Assembly: GCA_964537395.1 (NCBI GenBank)
Contig: CAZIBN010000009.1
Span: 1-64,000 of the forward strand
Reading direction: 5' to 3'
DNA from: GWA2-66-18 sp964537395
Lineage (GTDB): Bacteria > Elusimicrobiota > Elusimicrobia > UBA1565 > UBA9628
DNA length: 64,000 bases
Shown here: positions 8,153 to 14,242 of the stretch, piece by piece
Position numbering within the stretch: the stretch's first letter is position 1
Layout of the letters: every line of letters starts with the position of its first letter
The notes under the pieces: model-generated
What the model saw: only the letters and a program-made list of their open reading frames with translations
The model's database searches: none
Told to the model about the DNA's origin: nothing
Program-made: the position numbers and the translations under genes

Positions 8153-8158
8153 AATAAA

Positions 8159-9550
8159 ATGAGCACTGTCGGCACCCCTGAACGACCCCTCTGTGTCGCG
8201 ATCATCGGCTCCGGACCCTCCGGCTTCTATGCCGCCGAAGCTTTACTCAAGGCCCCCGGGCTGACGGTCCGCGTGGACCTCTACGACCGCCTGCCAACCC
8301 CGTTCGGGCTGGTGCGCGGCGGCGTGGCCCCGGACCATCAGAAGATCAAGTCCGTCACGGCAGTCTATGAGAAGGTGGCGATGGACCCGCGCCTGCGCTT
8401 CTTCGGGGGCGTGAGGCTCGGAACGGACATCAAGATCGAGGACCTGCGCGCGCGCTACGACCAGATCGTCTACGCGGTCGGCTGCGAGAGCGACCGTAAG
8501 ATGGGGATCCCGGGAGAGGAGCTCGCCGGATCGTTCTCGGCGACGGAGTTCGTGGGCTGGTACAACGGCCATCCCGACCACCGCCACCGCACCTTCGACC
8601 TGTCCTGCGAGAACGTCGCGGTCGTCGGCATCGGCAACGTCGCGATGGACGTGACCCGCCTGCTCGCGTGCGATCCCGAGAGGCTCGCCAAGACCGACAT
8701 CGCGGATTACGCGCTCGAGGCCCTGCGCAAGAGCAAGGTCAAGACCGTGTGGCTGCTCGGCCGCCGCGGGCCCGCGGAAGCCGCGTACTCGCCCGTCGAG
8801 ATCGAGGAGTTCGGCAAGCTCGACGGCTGCGACCTCGTCATCAAACCCGAGGAAGCGGTCGTGACCGAGGTCTCGCACCTCGACAAGGCCGACGCGAACG
8901 ACAAGAAGAAGGTCGCCTACGTCCAGGAGCACGCGAAGAAGGGCGAGGGGACCTTGGACCGCAAGATCCGCCTGCGCTACTGCGTCTCGCCCGTCGAGAT
9001 CATCGGGGAAGGCGGCAAGATCAAGGCCGTGAAGCTCGAGAAGAACAAGCTCATCGACGACGGCAAGGGCGGCGCCAAGTGCGTCGGGATCGGCGAGTTC
9101 GAGACGATCCCCGCCGGCTTCGTCCTGCGCTCGGTGGGCTACCGGGGCATCCCGGTCCCGGGCGTGGCGTTCGATGAGAAGTCGGGGCACATCCCGCACG
9201 TGGACGGCCGCGTCGTCACCGGCGGGGCTCCGCTGCCCGGCGAGTACGTCGTGGGCTGGGCCAAGAGAGGTCCGTCAGGCCTCATCGGGACCAACCGGGC
9301 GGACTCGGTGCTGACCGTGCAGTCGATGCTCGCCGACCTCAAGGACGGCAAGCTTCCCGCGGGCCCGATCGACACGGCTCCGGAGTCGGCGGTGAAGCTC
9401 CTGGCGTCGCGCAACGTGGCGGTCGTGAACTACGCGCAGTGGAAGAAGATCGACGAGCTCGAGCGCAGCCGCGGCGCGGCGCAGGGCAAGATCCGGGAGA
9501 AGTTCACGCGGATCGAGGACATGGTCGCGGCGCTGAGCGTCGCGGCGTAA
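8159..9550 (+). CDS. FprA/adrenodoxin-reductase-type ferredoxin-NADP reductase
   Basis: A flavoprotein transferring electrons between NADP(H) and ferredoxin. It shows an FAD-binding GSGPSGFYAAEALLKA at the N terminus, the hallmark RLPTPFGLVRGGVAPDHQKIK, the NADP-binding GIGNVAMDVTRLL, and VGWAKRGPSGLIGTNRADS near the C terminus. The ATG at 8147 directly follows the malic enzyme stop. The in-frame ATG at 8159 has a GGAG (8149-8152) at ideal spacing and is chosen. Length (about 463) matches actinobacterial FprA and mitochondrial adrenodoxin reductase. It forms an operon with malic enzyme. Confidence 0.88.
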   Translation: MSTVGTPERPLCVAIIGSGPSGFYAAEALLKAPGLTVRVDLYDRLPTPFGLVRGGVAPDHQKIKSVTAVYEKVAMDPRLRFFGGVRLGTDIKIEDLRARYDQIVYAVGCESDRKMGIPGEELAGSFSATEFVGWYNGHPDHRHRTFDLSCENVAVVGIGNVAMDVTRLLACDPERLAKTDIADYALEALRKSKVKTVWLLGRRGPAEAAYSPVEIEEFGKLDGCDLVIKPEEAVVTEVSHLDKADANDKKKVAYVQEHAKKGEGTLDRKIRLRYCVSPVEIIGEGGKIKAVKLEKNKLIDDGKGGAKCVGIGEFETIPAGFVLRSVGYRGIPVPGVAFDEKSGHIPHVDGRVVTGGAPLPGEYVVGWAKRGPSGLIGTNRADSVLTVQSMLADLKDGKLPAGPIDTAPESAVKLLASRNVAVVNYAQWKKIDELERSRGAAQGKIREKFTRIEDMVAALSVAA

Positions 9551-9558
9551 CGGCGAAC

Positions 9559-9631
9559 CACAAAGACACTAAGTCCCAAAGAACGAAAGAAGGGTAACGG
9601 CATCAAAGTGCCGTTACCCTTCTTCTTTGTG
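9559..9631. terminator. nested hairpin downstream of the ferredoxin reductase gene
   Basis: A 16-bp perfect stem (9587-9602 with 9609-9624, 6-nt loop TCAAAG) is nested inside outer arms CACAAAGA (9559-9566) and TCTTTGTG (9624-9631). It lies between two plus-strand genes and could end the malic enzyme operon. There is no long U-tract, so it may instead be a mobile palindromic repeat. Confidence 0.5.
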
Positions 9632-9684
9632 TCGGGACCGGCCGCGTCAGCTTCGCGCACTCCGGCGTAAGGAAAATAGCCCCC

Positions 9685-9713
9685 TTGTTTAATCTCGTGA
9701 AAGGGGCTATATT
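9685..9713 (+). promoter_or_regulatory. promoter of the toxin-immunity operon
   Basis: TTGTTT (9685-9690) and TATATT (9708-9713) are separated by exactly 17 nt, the best sigma-70-like promoter in the window. The ATG at 9722 is 8 nt past the -10, so the predicted mRNA begins within about 2 nt of the start codon and no SD is present. Confidence 0.65.
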
Positions 9714-9721
9714 GGGCCACA

Positions 9722-12622
9722 ATGAGGAGCGGCCCTGCGCTAGGAGTGGTAAGGCTCGCGCTGGCGGCGTTGCTCGCTCTGCAGCCCGTCGTCCAGGCGG
9801 CGGAGTTGGCGCCGGTCGACATCCTTCTGACGCGCGTCATTCCCCAGGATGAGGCCGCGTTAGCGACGGCTGGGCCCGAGAAGGGGGCGCGCCTCGCCAA
9901 GCTCCAGTCCGACCTAGCCCTCGTCGTGGAAGGCCTCGAGGGCTTCGCGAGCGAGGAGGACGCTTCGCCTTCGCTCAAGCGCCTGCGCGAGTCCGTCGAT
10001 GTCCCGGAGCAATTCAAGGACCGGGCCTCCGCACTCGACGCGTCGTATCGCGCGCTCGCGGTCGTGGACTACACCTGGGCCAAGCGCCTGCCCGAAGCGC
10101 CCTGCTCGCCCGACGCTTCGCGCGCGGCCTTGCTCAAGTCCGGACCGCTGTCGTCCTGGATTTCCTCCTTACTCGGCGTCGACGCCGACGCGGCGGGCGC
10201 CCTGGACCGCGCCTCTGCGGCGACCAAGGCCTCCGTGCGCGAGTACGCGCTTCTGCGCGCGAAGGTTCGTCGGCTGAGCGAAGCGCTCGGCTCCGAGAAG
10301 GCGATCGGCACCATGCGCGCGTCCTTGTACTGCCGGCGAGCGGGGGCCTACGAGGCTTTGTCCGCCGCCAATCGCTCCTCCGGGCTCGTCGCCGCCGCGC
10401 GCGCGACGGGAGCCGACGATGTAACCGGCGTCTATGTGCTGGCGCGTCCGTCGGCGGACGGCTTGGAGATCTTGGGGGCGGCCACCTCGATCGACGGCGC
10501 CATTGTGACCGACGCTCGACTGGTCGACTCGGAGGGGCTCGTGCTCCTTCGCCGCGACGAGAAGAAGCCCATTCCCGTGCGCGTCGAGCGCCGAGACTCC
10601 GGGCTGGCTTTGCTGCGGGCTTCGGAGCCAGTCAAGGGCTTCAGTTTGGCGGAGACCGCTCCCGCCAAGGACGACCTGATCGAGGCGCTCGGCCATCCTG
10701 AACGCACGGGCGCCTGGACCCGGACGCGCGGCTTGGTGACATCGGTCGAGGCCCTCTCCTTTCAGTCAGACGCCGTCGTCGATGTGGGCATGACCGGAGG
10801 TGCGGCATTGACCGAGGATGGGAAACTGGCGGGGGTGTTCGTTCTACGCCGGGCTCACGCCGGGGGCGAGGCGTTCGACTGGCCCGTCGCCGTCAACGCG
10901 CCGGCACTGAAGAGCTGGCTAGCAGGAGGGCAGTTGGCGGCACCGGCGGGTACACTTGAGATCGCCGAGGCGGGGACAGCGTCGATTTTGACGGCTTCGC
11001 GACCGTTGGGGAAAAAACTTTCGCCCGGCACGCAAGCGACGGAAGCCGGGTACTCTTTCAATCAGGACGGATATCGCGCGGTATGCATGGCCAACTGCGA
11101 CGATGCGGCTCCGGCGCCCAGGGCGAGATCGCGCACGACCTATACGAACCCACGCTCGAACTCCGGTTCGAGTTCGAACGCGAACGGGGAACTCGGCGAA
11201 GCATTGGGGAAGCTCGCGGTTATCGGCGCCGAGGCGCTGATATTCAAAGGGATTCCGGCGCTGTTCCGGGGAATCGGCTCGCTGTTCTCGAAAAAAGAGA
11301 AGCCTTCTGCCTCACCATCCCGCAAGGCGGTGGTGCAAGAGCCTGTGAAGGTTCCAGTGAAGCCGAAGGAGCCGCCGATTCTTACGGCATTGACTCTCGA
11401 AGTCACGCCCAAATCAGCGGCTCCGGGCGAATCGGTGACGCTGACGGCGAGAGCGACCCTCAGTGATCCTGAGGCGTCCAGAGCGAACATCGCGGTAACT
11501 TTCACCGGGTCTCCCGGCACCTTGTTGCGTTTCAACGGCACGCCTCAAGCTAAGACGAATGCCTCGGGAGTTGCGACGATCACCGCTAAGGTCCGTCGCG
11601 ATCACGGCGTTCGCGCGGTCAAGTCCGGTGACAGCAAGGCGGTTAAAGGCAAGTCCGATTCGGCTCAGAGCGCTTTAGACGATGAGGCTCGAGCCATGGC
11701 CGCTGAATCGGACGGTGCATCTGAATCCGGCGGCGCAACGGAACGCGATGAAAAAATCGAGTTCGGAGCATCGGCTACTGTCGTGAAATCGTTGTCAGCG
11801 TCTACCCCTCTCATTCTGTCCGACAAAACCAAGCCTGAGTGCAAATTCGAGCCGGTCGACATCCCCGAAACCGTCGGCGCTGACCCCTTCGCTGTTAAGA
11901 TGCGCTTCTCCTGTACTAAGGTCGATGGGGTTCCGGATGTTCCGCTCGACGGACATAAGATCACGCTTACTATCGGAGCAGAGGGGGAGCCTCAGCAATC
12001 AGTCACGCTCCGTACCGATTCCGATGGGTACGCCTTCGCCGAATTTCAAGCGCGCGGCATAATCGATACGCGCCCCACGCGGCCTGTCAGGAATATTGAA
12101 GATGGCCAGTTAGTTCATGCCGCGAATTCGAATGCCCCCATCCTCGCATTTCGAGATAGCGTCGGTCTCGCTATTCCGATAACCCTTGCGCTAGGCGCAA
12201 CGAACATTAGTATGAGCGCAGTATTGATCATCACCGTGCCGGTTGTCTTAATTGGTGGTGGCGCCGCGATCGCTTGGAAGATGCATGTCGATAAGCAAAA
12301 ATACGATAAAGGAATATCTGATTTTAAGTCTATAGGACAGAGGCTGAAGACATGCGATGAAACGACCTTTGACCGTCTCAACGGCATCGCAAAATCAGCA
12401 TGCCCCGCCCAATTGCCAGGCTGCAGTGCTTATGATGCCGACGATTGCGACTTACTCAAAACGCGGGCAGCGGACCATTTGGCTTGTGCAAACGCGCGCG
12501 ACGATCTGAATAACGACTGCTTCGGTGGTGGCGACATCGGCCATCGAGACGCAGCAGATCAATCGCGCCGCGCGGCCAACAAGTGCTTCGGTTTCTTCAG
12601 GGCAAATCCAAAATGCCAATGA
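9722..12622 (+). CDS. exported polymorphic toxin: degenerate trypsin-like domain, Ig-like domains, Ntox16-like C-terminal toxin domain
   Basis: The protein has 966 residues. Residues 1-27 form a signal peptide (LALAALLALQPVVQA). Residues about 235-400 resemble a HtrA/trypsin fold, but the triad positions appear replaced: Arg266 for His, Gly294 for Asp, Thr358 for Ser in GMTGGAAL. Two Ig-like segments follow (about 552-640 and 705-790), one membrane helix (about 833-852), then a cysteine-rich tail. The tail reads CANARDDLNNDCFGGGDIGH (922-941), with further Cys at 955 and 965. That pattern is what I recall for the Novel-toxin-16 nuclease-like domain at the C termini of polymorphic toxins. The AT-richer tail and the SD-led immunity-like gene 12 nt downstream fit a toxin cassette. 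The toxin call is family recall plus context; the delivery route is unknown. Confidence 0.7.
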   Translation: MRSGPALGVVRLALAALLALQPVVQAAELAPVDILLTRVIPQDEAALATAGPEKGARLAKLQSDLALVVEGLEGFASEEDASPSLKRLRESVDVPEQFKDRASALDASYRALAVVDYTWAKRLPEAPCSPDASRAALLKSGPLSSWISSLLGVDADAAGALDRASAATKASVREYALLRAKVRRLSEALGSEKAIGTMRASLYCRRAGAYEALSAANRSSGLVAAARATGADDVTGVYVLARPSADGLEILGAATSIDGAIVTDARLVDSEGLVLLRRDEKKPIPVRVERRDSGLALLRASEPVKGFSLAETAPAKDDLIEALGHPERTGAWTRTRGLVTSVEALSFQSDAVVDVGMTGGAALTEDGKLAGVFVLRRAHAGGEAFDWPVAVNAPALKSWLAGGQLAAPAGTLEIAEAGTASILTASRPLGKKLSPGTQATEAGYSFNQDGYRAVCMANCDDAAPAPRARSRTTYTNPRSNSGSSSNANGELGEALGKLAVIGAEALIFKGIPALFRGIGSLFSKKEKPSASPSRKAVVQEPVKVPVKPKEPPILTALTLEVTPKSAAPGESVTLTARATLSDPEASRANIAVTFTGSPGTLLRFNGTPQAKTNASGVATITAKVRRDHGVRAVKSGDSKAVKGKSDSAQSALDDEARAMAAESDGASESGGATERDEKIEFGASATVVKSLSASTPLILSDKTKPECKFEPVDIPETVGADPFAVKMRFSCTKVDGVPDVPLDGHKITLTIGAEGEPQQSVTLRTDSDGYAFAEFQARGIIDTRPTRPVRNIEDGQLVHAANSNAPILAFRDSVGLAIPITLALGATNISMSAVLIITVPVVLIGGGAAIAWKMHVDKQKYDKGISDFKSIGQRLKTCDETTFDRLNGIAKSACPAQLPGCSAYDADDCDLLKTRAADHLACANARDDLNNDCFGGGDIGHRDAADQSRRAANKCFGFFRANPKCQ

Positions 12623-12634
12623 TAAGGAGGCCCT
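12622..12634 (+). promoter_or_regulatory. strong ribosome binding site of the immunity gene
   Basis: TAAGGAGGCCCT directly before the ATG at 12635 is one of the strongest SD sequences in the window, whereas the toxin itself has none. Higher immunity than toxin translation would be protective. Confidence 0.65.
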
Positions 12635-13129
12635 ATGGTGGATGACGCTCTGCGGATGGCGATACGGGAGGCATTCCGCGACGCCGCCTACCCAGGTGAC
12701 GGTCGGATTGTTTCGCACTCATGCTGGGAGTGCGATGAGGTTGCGGGTAAGCTCAAAGGCACATGCTGGGAAGATTGGGCCGATCAGCCCGGCGAGCTGT
12801 GTATGCGAGGCGGAGGGATATTTCTCCTCGCACCTGAGAGCTTTCGCTACTTCTTGCCTGCTTACTTAATCGCAAGTTTGAAGGATCGAAATAATTATAT
12901 TTCTGACGCAGTCATTGCGGCGCTAATCGATCCGAAGTATGATCAGCAAAGAATTCATACAAGTCATCCCGATCCGAACTGGTACTGGAATCGGTTTCGG
13001 GAGTTGTCTGTGAAGCAGATCGATGCAATCAAGCTTTATCTCGCCTCACTACCCCCTGAAGCTGATTCCGAGGGCGACGTCACCTTGGCGCTTAAAAGCA
13101 TCAGCACATTAAATCGAGGCGCTGAGTGA
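12635..13129 (+). CDS. DUF6714-like immunity protein candidate
   Basis: A 164-residue soluble protein starting 12 nt after the toxin stop, with a strong AAGGAGG six nt before the ATG. The pattern YPGDGRIVSHSCWECDEV, GTCWEDW, then FLLAPESFRYFLPAYLIASL resembles the DUF6714 family. Many members sit next to polymorphic toxins and are regarded as immunity proteins. Base composition is clearly AT-richer than neighbouring housekeeping genes and matches the toxin tail, so both probably arrived together. The predicted role is binding and neutralising the Ntox16-like domain in the cytoplasm. Confidence 0.65.
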   Translation: MVDDALRMAIREAFRDAAYPGDGRIVSHSCWECDEVAGKLKGTCWEDWADQPGELCMRGGGIFLLAPESFRYFLPAYLIASLKDRNNYISDAVIAALIDPKYDQQRIHTSHPDPNWYWNRFRELSVKQIDAIKLYLASLPPEADSEGDVTLALKSISTLNRGAE

Positions 13130-13222
13130 TCGAATTTGCCCCCATGCCGAACTGTCGGATAGTGCGGACGAACGCTCGATGAGGATGCGTATCGGCCAGT
13201 TGACCCCGGGACTCAACGATGA

Positions 13223-13834
13223 GTGCCCATGACCGACGAACGTTCCTTTGCATCATGGCTGAAGGGGATATTGACCGAGCCTTCCCCTGGCCGTACACCA
13301 CGCCTCGACAAGTCGACGCGGCTCGCCTTCATCGACAAGCTGTTCTCCGAGTTTGAGGAACACATGGCCACCCAGCCACCCGCGAAAGTGGCGGACGCCC
13401 TGGAACGGCTCATCGACGCCGGGCAGTCTGACGCGATGTTCTTGCTCTTCGACGCCGACGTTCCGCTTGATGCGAGAGTGCACGCGATCGGGAGCCTGGC
13501 CGGCGTCGTCCGTTATCTTCAGCGCCACTGCGCTTCGAGCGCGGATCTGACCAACCTTTGCGAAGAATGGTGGGATCGCTTCCCCGCGCATCCAGACCCA
13601 ACCGATGCTGCGCGACACGAAATCGATACGGCAATCCTCTCCTTTTTCGGCCAGACGCTGAAATCCGATTCGTCTTTAATTCAGAAATTCGCATTGCATG
13701 GCCTCGGGCACTGGCAGCACGCCTACTCTAAAGAAGTCGGACTCGCTATTGCCGATTTTCTCGTAGCCAGACCGGACGTCTGCGCGGACGTCAAGAAGTA
13801 TGCCGAAGCCGCGCGCGAAGGACTGGTTCTCTGA
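13223..13834 (+). CDS. hypothetical alpha-helical protein in the toxin island, possible second immunity protein
   Basis: A 203-residue, signal-less, helix-rich protein. I do not recognise a named family. The C-terminal pattern ALHGLGHWQHAYSKEVGLAI followed by ADFLVARPDV and a final helix resembles HEAT-like immunity proteins seen near toxins, but this is an impression rather than a match. The start is ATG at 13223 (MPMTDER), or 13229. It lies 93 nt after the DUF6714-like gene in the same direction. Orphan immunity genes often accumulate downstream of polymorphic toxin genes, which is the main reason to suspect that role. Confidence 0.5.
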   Translation: MPMTDERSFASWLKGILTEPSPGRTPRLDKSTRLAFIDKLFSEFEEHMATQPPAKVADALERLIDAGQSDAMFLLFDADVPLDARVHAIGSLAGVVRYLQRHCASSADLTNLCEEWWDRFPAHPDPTDAARHEIDTAILSFFGQTLKSDSSLIQKFALHGLGHWQHAYSKEVGLAIADFLVARPDVCADVKKYAEAAREGLVL

Positions 13835-13961
13835 CGGTTGGTCAGTTTACTCTGGAGATAAATTTGTTGAACTTCAGCGCCTAGTGGTAAGTTAAGTCGG
13901 CCCTGAGACCCACGGGCATCGTGTTCGTAACGGCAATCTTCGAGTGTTTGAGGTTCTAACT

Positions 13962-14234
13962 ATGATGCGTTTTGAGGAAATCGTCAGTCTCCGAAACGAG
14001 GATATACCTACGGTATATCGGGAACTCACTTCGTCGACTTTGGCCGCCGCTCTCAAGGATGCACCCGCTGAAGTCGCCCAGAAGTTCTTCGGGAACATGC
14101 CGCCCGACATGGCCTCGATGATCAAACAGGTAATTGGAACACTCGGAAAACTGTCGGGAGCCCAGGTCGAAGCGGAGCGAAGAAAGGTGCTAGAGTTAGT
14201 AAAGAGTCTCCAAGCACAGCATAAGATAGGATAG
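13962..14234 (+). CDS. stand-alone FliG C-terminal-type domain protein
   Basis: A 90-residue protein that reads like a FliG middle/C-terminal domain: MMRFEEIVSLRNEDIPTVYR, then AAALKDAPAEVAQKFFGNMP, then a helix ending VLELVKSLQAQHKIG. In flagellar FliG this helical domain helps assemble the rotor. No other flagellar gene is in the window and the rest of FliG is missing. The GTG at 13944 would add six residues; the ATG at 13962 has GAGG about 9 nt upstream and fits the domain boundary. Its position in the toxin island suggests a co-opted scaffold or immunity role, which is speculative. Confidence 0.6.
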   Translation: MMRFEEIVSLRNEDIPTVYRELTSSTLAAALKDAPAEVAQKFFGNMPPDMASMIKQVIGTLGKLSGAQVEAERRKVLELVKSLQAQHKIG

Positions 14235-14242
14235 CCCGGCAA

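Noticed and set aside
12525..12869. Plus-strand frame overlapping the toxin and immunity genes
   Set aside because: Out of frame with both; the immunity frame has its own strong SD and family-like pattern.
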